A stretch of DNA of 64,000 bases from an uncultured Clostridia bacterium (GTDB taxonomy: Bacteria > Bacillota > Clostridia > TANB77 > CAG-508): assembly GCA_928721915.1 (NCBI GenBank), contig CAKMVZ010000001.1:310001-374000 (forward strand), read 5' to 3'. Made by a program: the position numbers and the translations under genes. Below the pieces are notes generated by a model. It had not been told where the DNA came from. It saw only the letters and a program-made list of their open reading frames with translations, and searched no databases. Position 1 is the first letter of the stretch. Each line of letters begins with the position of its first letter. Positions 1 to 8,294 of this stretch are shown in pieces.

Positions 1-1
1 A

Positions 2-631
2 AATATAGTAATTGGATGTAGTATAGGATGTTCGTATTGCTATGCAAGAATGAATAATAATAGATTTCATACTATTGATGATTTTAATAAGCCTGTATTT
101 TTTGAAAATAAATTGAAAATGCTTGATAATAAAAGGCATACGGCATATTTACTAACTGGACAAAGTGATTTATCAGGTTGGAATGAAGAATGGAAAGATA
201 AAGTTTTTTCTAAAATGAAAGAAAATGAAAACACGCAATACATTTTTTTAACTAAAAGACCTGAAAATATTAAATTAAAAGAAACTCCTGATAATGGTTG
301 GTTTGGTGTAACAGTTACTTCTTCAAAAGAAAAGACAAGAATTGATTATTTAAGAAATAATATCAAAGCAAAGCATTACCATATTACTTTTGAGCCTATG
401 TTTGATGATGTAGGAAAATTAGATTTAAGTAATATTTCTTGGATTGTAATAGGTACTGAAACAGGTAATAGAAAAGGGAAAATATCATCAAAAAGAGAAT
501 GGGTATTTAACATTTACAATCAAGCAAAAGAGAAAAATATACCTGTATTTATGAAAGAAGATTTATTAGGAATTTTAAAAGAAGATGAGTTTGTTCAAGA
601 ATTTCCTAAAGAATTTGGAGGAATAGAATGA
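2..631 (+). CDS. Radical SAM protein, DUF5131/Gp37-Gp68-like (5' truncated by window)
   Basis: The reading frame is open to the first base of the window, so the start is missing. Upstream of the first ATG at 50 the frame encodes a CxxxCxxC radical SAM cluster (cysteine codons at 17, 29 and 38, followed by YAR). The rest, with FLTKRPEN, WFGVTVTS, TFEPMFDD and WIVIGTETG, fits the phage Gp37/Gp68 (DUF5131) branch of radical SAM proteins, which is known from phages and mobile elements but has no settled substrate. Its stop overlaps the start of a second radical SAM gene by 4 bases, so the two are probably translated together. Family assignment is by motif; substrate is unknown. Confidence 0.8.
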   Translation, partial: NIVIGCSIGCSYCYARMNNNRFHTIDDFNKPVFFENKLKMLDNKRHTAYLLTGQSDLSGWNEEWKDKVFSKMKENENTQYIFLTKRPENIKLKETPDNGWFGVTVTSSKEKTRIDYLRNNIKAKHYHITFEPMFDDVGKLDLSNISWIVIGTETGNRKGKISSKREWVFNIYNQAKEKNIPVFMKEDLLGILKEDEFVQEFPKEFGGIE

Positions 632-1521
632 TAGATTTAAAAAAAGTTGTAATTAAAGAAAAGAAAGTTGATACAATTCTTACAAAATCAAACTTGCCAA
701 TAGCAGGATATTCAATAAATCCTTATGTTGGTTGCCCTTTTGGTTGTGAATATTGTTATGCTACATTTATGAAAAGATTTACAGGACATAAAGAAGATTG
801 GGGAATGTTTTTAGATGTTAAGATGTGGGATAAAATAAAAAATCCTGAAAAATATAAAAGTAAAACAATGATAGTAGGATCTGTAACAGATGGATATAAT
901 TATTTTGAAGCAAAATATAAAAGAACAAGAGCATTTTTAGAAGAAATGCAAGGAAGTGGAATAAATTTAATTATAACAACAAAATCTAATTTAGTTACAA
1001 GAGATATTGACTTGATAAAAACATATCCTAATCCATTGGTTGCTTGGTCAATAAATACATTAGATGAAGAATTTAAGAAAGATATGGATTCAGCACCAAC
1101 AATAAAATCAAGAATTGAAGCAATGAAACAAGTTCACGATGCAGGAATAAGAACAACTTGTTTTATTTCTCCAATATTTCCTGGTATTACTGATGTATTT
1201 ACTATAATAGAAAAAATAAAAGACTTTTGCGACTATATATGGCTTGAAAACTTGAATTTAAGAGGTACATTTAAGCCTACTATAATAAATTATATAAAAG
1301 AAAAACACCCTGAATTAAATGATTTGTATAATAAGATTTATACTAAAAAAGATATGTCTTATTGGGAAGGGTTAGATAAAAAAGTACAAGAGTATGCAGA
1401 TAAAAATGGATTTATGTATGTTATAGATGAAGAACCATTTTTTAAAAATCCTACTGGAAAACCTATAATAATAAACTATTTTTATCACGAAAAAATAAGA
1501 CAATTATCAAAGAATAAATAG
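628..1521 (+). CDS. Radical SAM protein, spore photoproduct lyase-like
   Basis: A 297-residue radical SAM enzyme with the SAM-cluster motif CPFGCEYCYA at about residues 36-45 and a partial TIM-barrel pattern (GSVTDGYNY, LIITTKSNL, VAWSINTLDEE, CFISPIFPGITD). It resembles the SPL-like Elp3/MiaB branch, but at this length and context it is probably not the sporulation DNA-repair enzyme. It overlaps the preceding radical SAM gene by 4 bases. Such adjacent pairs recur on mobile elements; I recall families named radical SAM mobile pair proteins A and B, and this pair may belong there. Substrate unknown. Confidence 0.8.
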   Translation: MIDLKKVVIKEKKVDTILTKSNLPIAGYSINPYVGCPFGCEYCYATFMKRFTGHKEDWGMFLDVKMWDKIKNPEKYKSKTMIVGSVTDGYNYFEAKYKRTRAFLEEMQGSGINLIITTKSNLVTRDIDLIKTYPNPLVAWSINTLDEEFKKDMDSAPTIKSRIEAMKQVHDAGIRTTCFISPIFPGITDVFTIIEKIKDFCDYIWLENLNLRGTFKPTIINYIKEKHPELNDLYNKIYTKKDMSYWEGLDKKVQEYADKNGFMYVIDEEPFFKNPTGKPIIINYFYHEKIRQLSKNK

Positions 1522-1576
1522 TAATTTTTAAATAAATATTCAAAAATACAAATTACAAGTTATAGGAGAGGTTGAT

Positions 1577-2122
1577 ATGGAAAATAAATTTATTAGATCT
1601 AAATTTAATGGACTTACTAAAGAAGTATATGATTGGGATTTTATTTCAATTTCTCCATTTTTTAAAGAAGAATTTAGGACTAAGACAGCTGAAAAAGAAA
1701 TTATAGATGCATATTTACATTCGGCAGAATGTTTATATATTTGTATGCGTAGTGAAAATAATCCAGATCCTAGTATAAAAGTTATGAGAATGAATCAAAT
1801 GTGTATGCCATTTTTATTTTTGTGCAGACATACAATAGAATTATTAATAAAAGCAGTTTTAAATAAAAAGCAAGGTAAAGTTAAGAAAATACATAAACTT
1901 AAAGAATTATGGGAAGAATTGACTAAAGAAATAACTGTTAAAGATAATGATTTTAACATGCTAATAGATGTATTAAATATTATAGATGATGATGGTTGTA
2001 AATTAAGATATTCAAATGATGGAAAAGGTAATAATTATAATGAGAAACCTTGTTTTGTTAGATCTGATTTAATATTAGAAACAACTAAAAATTTATATAA
2101 TTTTTTAATAGAACAAATATAA
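1577..2122 (+). CDS. Hypothetical protein, possibly HEPN-like helical
   Basis: A 181-residue, mostly helical protein preceded by an AGGAGAGG-type ribosome site. The central segment has RHTIELLIKAVL followed about 18 residues later by HKLKELWEEL. This RHxxE / HxLxxLW arrangement recurs in HEPN-like bacterial proteins, where some members are RNases, but I cannot confirm a catalytic Rx4-6H motif. It stands between the radical SAM pair and a terminator at 2133-2168, so it may close that transcription unit. Function not assigned. Confidence 0.6.
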   Translation: MENKFIRSKFNGLTKEVYDWDFISISPFFKEEFRTKTAEKEIIDAYLHSAECLYICMRSENNPDPSIKVMRMNQMCMPFLFLCRHTIELLIKAVLNKKQGKVKKIHKLKELWEELTKEITVKDNDFNMLIDVLNIIDDDGCKLRYSNDGKGNNYNEKPCFVRSDLILETTKNLYNFLIEQI

Positions 2123-2132
2123 TAAATATTTT

Positions 2133-2168
2133 GACTAGTACAAAAATGTGATACTAGTCATATTTTTT
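2133..2168 (+). terminator. Intrinsic terminator after the radical SAM/HEPN-like unit
   Basis: Seven-base perfect stem GACTAGT (2133-2139) and ACTAGTC (2153-2159), followed by a run ending in six T. It sits directly upstream of a GGTTTGG-type promoter and separates two transcription units. Confidence 0.75.
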
Positions 2169-2175
2169 ATAAAAA

Positions 2176-2208
2176 GGTTTGGGATAGTCCTTTTCAATTT
2201 TATATAAT
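2176..2208 (+). promoter_or_regulatory. ICE-type promoter: GGTTTGGG block, 27 nt, TATAAT
   Basis: GGTTTGGG begins at 2176 and TATAAT occupies 2203-2208, a 27-nt offset shared exactly with five other ICE promoters in this window. The upstream block replaces a normal TTGACA -35 element. It drives the gene starting at 2236. Confidence 0.6.
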
Positions 2209-2235
2209 GAGTAAAATTGGAAAGGAGTGAGTATA

Positions 2236-2565
2236 ATGGAGAAAATTGTAGAAAGTTTTTTTAATTTATATAATGATGATTTCTTTGAATATTTTGATAG
2301 ATACAAAGTATTGAAAATTATGCAAAATAAAGAATATAAAAAAATAAATCAACAAATATGTAGTGTAAAAGAAAAATATCCAAAAGTTATTTCATTATTA
2401 GAAGATAAAGAGTCTGTTGCTTTAAATTATGAAGAAGGAAAGGCAATTAATAAAATTTTAAAATTACAAGAAGAATTAGATGGAATTGAAATAAAAGAGG
2501 CTTTTAAATTAGGATTTAAAGAAGCACTTATTTATCTTGAATCGATGGATAGGCTAAATATATAA
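2236..2565 (+). CDS. Small helical ICE protein, DUF6809-like
   Basis: About 109 residues, highly charged and helical. The ATG at 2236 is preferred because AAAGGAG lies 8 bases upstream; the GTG at 2227 falls inside that ribosome site. The C-terminal segment, AFKLGFKEALIYLES, matches the GFxxGxxLxxE ending of small mobile-element proteins that I associate with DUF6809. A second protein with the same ending lies at 5038. The gene follows its own promoter and is 13 bases upstream of the phosphoesterase gene. Function unknown. Confidence 0.6.
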   Translation: MEKIVESFFNLYNDDFFEYFDRYKVLKIMQNKEYKKINQQICSVKEKYPKVISLLEDKESVALNYEEGKAINKILKLQEELDGIEIKEAFKLGFKEALIYLESMDRLNI

Positions 2566-2578
2566 GAAGGAGAAAACT

Positions 2579-3424
2579 ATGAAATTTATATATGCTTGTG
2601 ATATTCACGGAGATGAATATAAATATGAAAAATTATTAGTAGAGGCAATAAAACAAAAAGTTAAATATTTAGTATTTGGAGGAGATTTATTGCCTAAAAA
2701 CTGTAGTGATAGATACAATGAACAAAAAATATTTATAGAAAAATTTTTTGATAATTATTTTACTAAATTAAAAGAAAATAATATTAAATGTATTTGTATA
2801 TTAGGAAATGATGATTTAGAACAATTAGATGAAACATTTGAAAATGAATGTAATAAATTTGATAATGTATTTAATATAGATAATAAGAAAGCAGATTTAG
2901 AAGATATTTCTTTTATAGGATTATCTAAAGTATTAGACCATCCTTTTGGTTGCAAAGATAGAGTTGTAATTGAAGAAAATTTAGAAATGCCTTTTCAGTT
3001 ATCAAAAATAATATATGTCGAAAAATGTAGAAATATGCTGTCAGTTGATGAATGGAAAGAATATAGGAAAAAAGTAGAAAAAATGGAAAATGTGTTAAAA
3101 CATTTGCCTAAAGCAACAGAAGGAAAAAAGGCTATTTATGTATTTCATAACCCACCATTTGGAGTAGGATTAGATGTATGTATAGATAAAAGACAAGTAG
3201 GTTCAAAAGCAATAACAGACTTCTTAACAAAAAGTAATGCCTATATGTCTTTACACGGACACATTCACGAATCTTATAAAGTTACAGGAATATGGAAAAA
3301 TGAATTAAACGGTACAATTTGTATACAAACAGGTCAAACAGAAAGAGGTAATAAAGATATATTTTATGCAATTATTGATACAGATACTGATTATAGCAAT
3401 TTAATTGTATTGAAAGAACAATAA
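2579..3424 (+). CDS. Calcineurin-like metallophosphoesterase
   Basis: A 281-residue protein with the ordered metal-binding motifs of the family: DIHG (residues 8-11), GGDLL (about 35-39), GNDD (about 76-79), an HNPP-like histidine (about 190) and HGHIHE (about 223). These bind a two-metal centre that hydrolyses phosphoesters. No signal peptide, so cytoplasmic. It follows the 2236 gene with a GGAG site just before the ATG and probably forms a two-gene operon with it. Substrate (nucleotide, nucleic acid or phosphoprotein) cannot be told from sequence. Confidence 0.85.
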   Translation: MKFIYACDIHGDEYKYEKLLVEAIKQKVKYLVFGGDLLPKNCSDRYNEQKIFIEKFFDNYFTKLKENNIKCICILGNDDLEQLDETFENECNKFDNVFNIDNKKADLEDISFIGLSKVLDHPFGCKDRVVIEENLEMPFQLSKIIYVEKCRNMLSVDEWKEYRKKVEKMENVLKHLPKATEGKKAIYVFHNPPFGVGLDVCIDKRQVGSKAITDFLTKSNAYMSLHGHIHESYKVTGIWKNELNGTICIQTGQTERGNKDIFYAIIDTDTDYSNLIVLKEQ

Positions 3425-3539
3425 AAAGGTTAAACAAAAATACTAGCAAAAATAGTACACACAAAAAACAGTACAAAAAAAAGACTATGTTGAAACAATG
3501 AAAATAAGTAGTATAATGTATATAATGAAACAATTATAA

Positions 3540-3579
3540 GAGATGCAAGAGTAAAAAAATCTTAGCACCTCTTTTTTTG
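3540..3579 (+). terminator. Intrinsic terminator after phosphoesterase unit
   Basis: An imperfect stem, GAGATGC-AAGA (from 3540) against TCTTAGCACCTC (ending 3571), is followed by seven T. A GGTTTTG-type promoter starts 7 bases later. The roughly 115 bases between 3425 and 3539 hold a possible weak promoter (TTGAAA near 3490, TATAAT near 3512) and nothing else I recognise. Confidence 0.6.
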
Positions 3580-3585
3580 TTTCAG

Positions 3586-3618
3586 GGTTTTGTATAGATT
3601 AATGGTGTATTGTAGAAT
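3586..3618 (+). promoter_or_regulatory. ICE-type promoter: GGTTTTG block, 27 nt, TAGAAT
   Basis: GGTTTTG begins at 3586 and TAGAAT lies at 3613-3618, the same 27-nt offset as the other members. It precedes the TnpV-like gene whose best start is at 3644, which argues against the longer reading frame that would begin at 3590, inside the promoter. Confidence 0.55.
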
Positions 3619-3643
3619 TTATTATAGAAAGAAGGTAATTACA

Positions 3644-3919
3644 ATGACTTTTGGAAAGTATGGAAAAATGATTTTAGCAAATATGGAAAGAAATTATCCA
3701 TATAGAAAGCAAGAATTAGAGCTTACAGGAGAACTAAATGTTAAGATATTTGAAAGAGAAAAATATATTTTAGAATTAAAAAAGCAAGTAGAACAGCAAA
3801 TAAAAGAAAAATACAAAGCTCCTAGTACAAGGGAAATGTCCATACTTGCCAAATATCAACAAATGATTGATGGTTTAGTTGATGAAGTTCTAATGAAAGA
3901 AATTTTACAAAAAATATAG
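3644..3919 (+). CDS. TnpV-like transposon-encoded protein
   Basis: A 91-residue charged protein starting with an ATG 8 bases after GAAAGAAGG. The pattern GKYGKMILANM..YPYRKQELELTGELN and the following helical tail resemble the TnpV family found on Clostridium and gut ICEs, small cytoplasmic proteins of unknown biochemical role. The promoter at 3586-3618 lies upstream and a terminator at 3925-3953 lies immediately downstream, before ardA. Assignment is by pattern recognition. Confidence 0.65.
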   Translation: MTFGKYGKMILANMERNYPYRKQELELTGELNVKIFEREKYILELKKQVEQQIKEKYKAPSTREMSILAKYQQMIDGLVDEVLMKEILQKI

Positions 3920-3924
3920 AAATC

Positions 3925-3953
3925 GAGTTAGTTACTATACTAGCTCTTTTTTT
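3925..3953 (+). terminator. Terminator/attenuator between TnpV-like gene and ardA
   Basis: Stem GAGTTAGT (3925-3932) and ACTAGCTC (3939-3946) with a 6-base loop and a 7-T run (3947-3953). The T run abuts ATGGAAAGGAG, the ribosome site of ardA. I see no promoter between the hairpin and ardA, so ardA expression may depend on read-through. Confidence 0.7.
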
Positions 3954-3969
3954 ATGGAAAGGAGCTTAT

Positions 3970-4968
3970 ATGCTAAATGTTTGGATTGGAAATTTAGGAA
4001 AATACAACGAAGGCGAACTTGTAGGAGAATGGCTAGAATTACCTGTTTCAAAAAAAGAACTAGATACTTTTTTACGAGAAAAAGTTGGACTCCAGTTGAC
4101 ACAAGATGAAGTTGAAAAGGCACTTGCTGAAAATGGTGTATGTTATGAAGAATATATGATAAACGACTATGAAACTGATTTACCTATTAAAGTTAGTGAA
4201 TATACTAATCTTACAATGCTTAATTTATTAGCACTTGCCTCAGAAAGAGTAAATAATATGGAAGCTGTTGAGGCTTATATTGACTCACAAGGTACAGATG
4301 ACATAGAAGAAATCATAAATATTATGTTGCAAGAAGATGATATACCTTTTTATTCTTATGAAGAAGATTCTGAATATCTGACTAATGAAGAAAAATATGG
4401 AATGTCAAAAGCTAATTGGAGTGGGCTACAAGATGTTTTAGCTCAGCATAATGTTTCTGATTATTTTGATTATGAAAGATATGGAGCTGATGACGATGTA
4501 ATACTTTACGATACTGGTTATTTAGATTGTTCAGATGCAGGTAATATTGATTTACATTATTATTCTTTAGAAGAAATTAAAGAAGAATTAAATTATGATG
4601 AAGAAGTAAAAGAAAATAAAAAATTGAAAGTAGTATATAAAGAAGTTGGCAAAGATCCTGTAGTAATGGAAATTGATGATACTTTAGAGGCAAAACAAAA
4701 GTTAGTAGGTGGACTAATTGAAGTTGTACCATATAAAGATGATTTACTTCTTATATGCAATGAAGAAGGTAAAATAACTAATTTAAAGCCAAACTTACAA
4801 TTTGATTATGACTATATTGCAGGGAACTGTTTTATAGTTGGAGATGACTTTGAAGATTCAGGTTTTAAGTCTGTTGAAGAAAATCAAATTGAAGATATAA
4901 AGAAAGATTTAGAAGATAGGACTATTATATTAGAAGAGATTGAAGAAACAGATGATATGGAATTCTAA
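3970..4968 (+). CDS. ardA: Anti-restriction protein ArdA with C-terminal DUF3846 domain
   Basis: A 332-residue fusion. Residues 1-200 are ArdA-like: acidic, with the N-terminal WIGNLGKYNEGELVGEWLELP, then NDYETDL and YFDYERYGADD. ArdA mimics B-DNA and inhibits type I restriction enzymes, protecting an element as it enters a new host. Residues about 215-310 match DUF3846 (DDTLEAKQKLVGGLIEVV, NEEGK, YIAGNCFIVGDDF), a domain often seen in ICE proteins without known function. A separate DUF3846-like gene occurs at 8295. A terminator sits directly upstream of its ribosome site. Confidence 0.85.
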   Translation: MLNVWIGNLGKYNEGELVGEWLELPVSKKELDTFLREKVGLQLTQDEVEKALAENGVCYEEYMINDYETDLPIKVSEYTNLTMLNLLALASERVNNMEAVEAYIDSQGTDDIEEIINIMLQEDDIPFYSYEEDSEYLTNEEKYGMSKANWSGLQDVLAQHNVSDYFDYERYGADDDVILYDTGYLDCSDAGNIDLHYYSLEEIKEELNYDEEVKENKKLKVVYKEVGKDPVVMEIDDTLEAKQKLVGGLIEVVPYKDDLLLICNEEGKITNLKPNLQFDYDYIAGNCFIVGDDFEDSGFKSVEENQIEDIKKDLEDRTIILEEIEETDDMEF

Positions 4969-4982
4969 AAATTTTAAAAAAG

Positions 4983-5015
4983 GGTTTTGGATTGCAATAG
5001 ATATCTTTATATAAT
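4983..5015 (+). promoter_or_regulatory. ICE-type promoter: GGTTTTGG block, 27 nt, TATAAT
   Basis: GGTTTTGG begins at 4983 and TATAAT lies at 5010-5015, exactly 27 nt apart as in five other copies. It precedes the gene run 5038-6984 that leads to parB. Confidence 0.6.
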
Positions 5016-5037
5016 TTGTAATAGGAGGTAAAAATTT

Positions 5038-5331
5038 ATGATTAAAGAAACATTATTAGAATTATTTTATTTAGACAGAGAGCAATCCGAACTTGCTAAA
5101 AGAAGTGAATATGAAAAGAAGGTCTATTATGAAATTGACAGAAATGGTAACGAAGAAAGGCTTAGAAAACTTATAGACAAAATTTATGATAAAAGACTAA
5201 GTAAAAAAATTAGTAATTTACTAGATTTAACTTTAGATGATAGACTAAAAAAAGATGGTGCAACATTAGATAAATATTATAAGCAAGGTTTTAAAGATGG
5301 AATTAATTTATTAATTGAGTGTATAAAATAA
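5038..5331 (+). CDS. Small helical ICE protein, DUF6809-like
   Basis: 97 residues, highly charged, starting at an ATG preceded by AGGAGG. It ends with the YYKQGFKDGINLLIE pattern seen also at the end of the 2236 product, so the two may be distant paralogues of the same small family. It is the first gene after a GGTTTTGG-type promoter and heads the run to parB. Function unknown. Confidence 0.6.
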   Translation: MIKETLLELFYLDREQSELAKRSEYEKKVYYEIDRNGNEERLRKLIDKIYDKRLSKKISNLLDLTLDDRLKKDGATLDKYYKQGFKDGINLLIECIK

Positions 5332-5367
5332 AAGTGATTTTAAACTTGCTTTTGGGAGGCAATTTAT

Positions 5368-5787
5368 TTGAAAAATATACGATTATTTATAAAAAGCAAA
5401 AACTTAGATATGTTACAAGCCTTTTCTGATGAAGTTTATTTATACGATTATATTGTAAATAATTATTCAGAACTACCTGAAGAAAATATATTTAGAAATC
5501 CTACATTAGTAAAAAGAATAGAAGAAATGATTTATTTTTCTAAAAATAATATTTCCAATGATGATGTAATTGTATGGAATGAAACAAGTAGAGATTTAAA
5601 ATCAAAAAATATTTCTTTTTATGCAGTTATTTTAGATTCTGAGAACGGATCTTTTACCACATATAACAATTTAAAAGCAAGTATTCCATATTTAAAAATT
5701 AATTCAAATACAGATGTGTTTGAAGCAGTAATAAAAATAGAAAAATTTAATAAAGAGTTAGAATATGAAGAAGAAATGGAGATGTGA
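5368..5787 (+). CDS. Hypothetical ICE protein
   Basis: A 139-residue soluble protein starting at TTG, 10 bases after GGGAGG; no ATG is available nearby. No recognised domain. The middle (ISFYAVILDSENGSFTTYNNL) looks like a compact alpha/beta fold and the tail is acidic. It sits in the operon between the DUF6809-like gene and the next small gene, whose ribosome site lies inside its 3' end. Function not assigned. Confidence 0.55.
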   Translation: MKNIRLFIKSKNLDMLQAFSDEVYLYDYIVNNYSELPEENIFRNPTLVKRIEEMIYFSKNNISNDDVIVWNETSRDLKSKNISFYAVILDSENGSFTTYNNLKASIPYLKINSNTDVFEAVIKIEKFNKELEYEEEMEM

Positions 5788-5788
5788 A

Positions 5789-6070
5789 ATGAAAAATTTA
5801 AAATTACAATGGCTTGACAAAATTCCTCCTCCTGAAGAAAGAAATCCTGAATTATTTTATTATGATATAAGAAATTCAGATATTGATGACGGATACACTA
5901 TTGAAAGAGGTGTATTAGTGAATAATATAGGATCTTTAGTTACTAATAAAGATATTTTAAAAGATAAAGAATTTATAACAGATAAAGAATTAGAAAATTT
6001 ACATTATGAAGAAGTACAAGATTTATATGTAAAACATAATTCTATTGAATCTGATATAGAACTTGAATAG
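5789..6070 (+). CDS. Hypothetical ICE protein
   Basis: 93 residues beginning at the ATG at 5789, 7 bases after GGAGATG. An in-frame ATG at 5765 lies within the previous gene and lacks a ribosome site. The sequence opens with WLDKIPPPEERNPELFYYDIR and is acidic throughout; similar openings occur in small polyvalent-protein-associated domains of mobile elements, but I cannot name the family. It is followed closely by parB. Confidence 0.5.
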   Translation: MKNLKLQWLDKIPPPEERNPELFYYDIRNSDIDDGYTIERGVLVNNIGSLVTNKDILKDKEFITDKELENLHYEEVQDLYVKHNSIESDIELE

Positions 6071-6081
6071 GAGGATTTATT

Positions 6082-6984
6082 TTGAGTATTGAAGATGCAA
6101 GAAAAAATTTTGTGGTAGATAAAACACCTGAATTCACAAAAAAAGTAGAAGAACAAAAAGTAGAAAATACTAATAATATTATAAATATTGAATTAAGTAA
6201 ATTGGTTGCTTTTAGAAAAAGGCAACCTTTTTCTATGTATGATGAAATAAAAAAGCAAGAAGTTTTAGAAAGTATTAGAGAAAACGGAGTTTTAGTACCT
6301 ATTATTATTAGAAAAATTGAAAATGGAAAATATGAAATTATTTCAGGGCATAACAGAGTAGAATGTTCAAAAGAACTTAACTTATCCACTATTCCTGCTC
6401 AAATTGTGGATTGTGATGACGATAAAGCAACTTTAATTATGATAGATACTAACCTTTGTAATAGAGATAAAATTAATCCTATTGAAAAAGGTTATGCGTA
6501 TAAAATGAAAATGAAAATATTAAAAAATAACCCTAACATAAGTAATATCAATGATTTTGAAGATAATTCCCCAATGGGAACTGAAGATAGTAAAACTCAA
6601 ATTTATAGATATATAAGGCTTACAGAACTTATTAAATCATTACAAGAAAAAATAATAAATGAAGATTTATCTATGAGAGCAGGAGTTGAACTTTCTTATT
6701 TATCTAAAGAAGAACAAGAAATAGTAAATCAAGTAATAGAAGATGAACAAATAAAATTATCACTTGTGCAATCTCAGAAAATAAGAGCAAATAAAAATAA
6801 CATTACTTATACAGAGGTATTAAAACTATTAAAAAATGGCAAAAACAAAGTAGATAAATTTACAGGGAAGCTGAATAAACAAGTATTTAAAGAATATAAA
6901 GACAAGTTTAATTCAGATAAGGAATTTAGTATTTTAGTTAAGAAATTATTAGATGACTACTTTAAAAGCGACAGCGATATATAG
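6082..6984 (+). CDS. ParB/Spo0J-like nuclease-domain protein
   Basis: A 300-residue protein starting at TTG after AGGAGG. Residues about 35-130 form the ParB N-terminal domain, with ISGHNRVECSKELNLSTIPAQIV as its core; an HTH-like central region and a charged C-terminus follow. ParB-like proteins bind centromere-like DNA or act as CTPase clamps. On ICEs they help maintain the excised circle or regulate transfer. No cognate parA is adjacent, although a degenerate ParA/CpaE-like gene occurs at 19726. It ends just before the candidate oriT. Confidence 0.8.
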   Translation: MSIEDARKNFVVDKTPEFTKKVEEQKVENTNNIINIELSKLVAFRKRQPFSMYDEIKKQEVLESIRENGVLVPIIIRKIENGKYEIISGHNRVECSKELNLSTIPAQIVDCDDDKATLIMIDTNLCNRDKINPIEKGYAYKMKMKILKNNPNISNINDFEDNSPMGTEDSKTQIYRYIRLTELIKSLQEKIINEDLSMRAGVELSYLSKEEQEIVNQVIEDEQIKLSLVQSQKIRANKNNITYTEVLKLLKNGKNKVDKFTGKLNKQVFKEYKDKFNSDKEFSILVKKLLDDYFKSDSDI

Positions 6985-7083
6985 CAAGATTCCCCTTTGT
7001 ACTGACAAAGGGAGCAAAAAGTACCTTTTTTTGATCAAGTGGTTACACCACATAAGTTTTATTAACACAAGGAAGGAGATATA
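6985..7083 (+). other. Candidate origin of transfer (oriT)
   Basis: This 99-base intergenic stretch directly upstream of mobC and the relaxase gene holds two hairpins: CCCTTTGT (6993-7000) with ACAAAGGG (7005-7012), and GTGG (7039-7042) with CCAC (7048-7051). Inverted repeats next to mobC-relaxase genes are the usual layout of MOBP-type oriT sites. I cannot identify the nic site. Confidence 0.4.
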
Positions 7084-7392
7084 TTGAGAAAAACAGACAG
7101 AATTGAAATAAGGGTAACTCCTGAAGAAAAGATGCTTATAACAACAAAAAGCAAACAAGCTAATAAAAGTATTTCTGAATATATAATTAAAAGTTCTATG
7201 GGTAAAGAAATTATAGTTATAAATGAATTACCTGAAATGATAACAGAACTTAGACGAATAGGAAATAATATTAATCAATTAACAAGATTAGCTAATAGCA
7301 GAATAATTACTTGTGTTGATTTAGAAGATACAAAAAAGGAGTTACAAAAGTTATGGCAATCATTAAATTTATTAACAACAAAGTCAGTTTAA
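7084..7392 (+). CDS. mobC: Relaxosome accessory protein MobC
   Basis: A 102-residue protein starting at TTG after AAGGAGAT. It opens with a ribbon-helix-helix-like DNA-binding segment (RIEIRVTPEEKMLITTKSK) and continues with the MobC signature LRRIGNNINQLTRLAN. MobC binds at oriT and helps open the nic region for the relaxase. Its 3' end overlaps the relaxase gene by 40 bases, so the two are translationally coupled. Confidence 0.85.
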   Translation: MRKTDRIEIRVTPEEKMLITTKSKQANKSISEYIIKSSMGKEIIVINELPEMITELRRIGNNINQLTRLANSRIITCVDLEDTKKELQKLWQSLNLLTTKSV

Positions 7393-8291
7393 AAAAGACT
7401 TTAAATTATATATGTAAAGAAGAAAAAACAGATAAAAAACTAATTTCAGGTAAAGATTGCATACCAGAGATAGCTTATGAAGAAATGATGACAGTTAAGA
7501 AATTGTATAACAAGTTAACAGGTAGAGAAAAAATACACTTTGTGCAATCCTTCTCTCCTACTGATAAATTAACTTATGAACAAGCTCACGAAATAGGAAT
7601 AAGGATGGCAGAATACTTTAAAGACTTTCAAGTTGTGATTGCTACACATATTGATAGAGAACACATACATAATCACATTGTTTTAAATACTGTGAATTAC
7701 AAAACAGGTTTGAAGTTCCACCAAAGTAAACAAGATCTACAAAAAATAAAAGAATTTTCAAATCAAATTTGTAAAGAATACGGACTTATTGTTACAGAAA
7801 ATAAATCAAAAATATCAGATATTAAGATAAATGAATATCAAGCAAGATTAAAAGGTATTAGTTGGAAACAGCTACTTATAAACGATATAGATTCTGTAAT
7901 GGAAAAAACAAATAACAAGTATGAATTCTTTAGAGAAATGAACAAATTAGGCTACAAAGTAAATTGGAGTAAAGAAAAATTAAGCATTATATACACTACT
8001 CCAAAAGGTTATAAATGTAGTGATAGAAAACTCCACAATGAAAAATATTTACGAGAAAATATGGAGAAATATTTTAAAGAAAAATCTAAGAAATTCATTA
8101 AAAGTGTATGTAAAGAAAAAGTTAGATATAAAAGTATTCACTCTAGCCTTGCAGATATTATTGAACAATTAAGCAGAAACAAACAAGCTGAAGATACACA
8201 TACCTTAACTGGTTTAAATAAAAGTGCTAAAAAGGAATTAGTCATAGAGATGCATTATAGTACAGAAGAATTAGACGAAATGGAATTCTAG
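7353..8291 (+). CDS. mobA: Relaxase/mobilization nuclease, MOBP type
   Basis: A 312-residue relaxase. The three-histidine metal motif HIDREHIHNHIVLNT lies at about residues 98-112, and the likely catalytic tyrosine is in YICKEEKTDKK near residue 18. It would nick oriT, stay covalently bound to the 5' end and be passed to VirD4. The start overlaps mobC, with AAAGGAG upstream. At 312 residues it is shorter than many MOBP relaxases of 400-500; the C-terminal region after residue 280 is only a short acidic tail. Confidence 0.9.
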   Translation: MAIIKFINNKVSLKKTLNYICKEEKTDKKLISGKDCIPEIAYEEMMTVKKLYNKLTGREKIHFVQSFSPTDKLTYEQAHEIGIRMAEYFKDFQVVIATHIDREHIHNHIVLNTVNYKTGLKFHQSKQDLQKIKEFSNQICKEYGLIVTENKSKISDIKINEYQARLKGISWKQLLINDIDSVMEKTNNKYEFFREMNKLGYKVNWSKEKLSIIYTTPKGYKCSDRKLHNEKYLRENMEKYFKEKSKKFIKSVCKEKVRYKSIHSSLADIIEQLSRNKQAEDTHTLTGLNKSAKKELVIEMHYSTEELDEMEF

Positions 8292-8294
8292 GAG

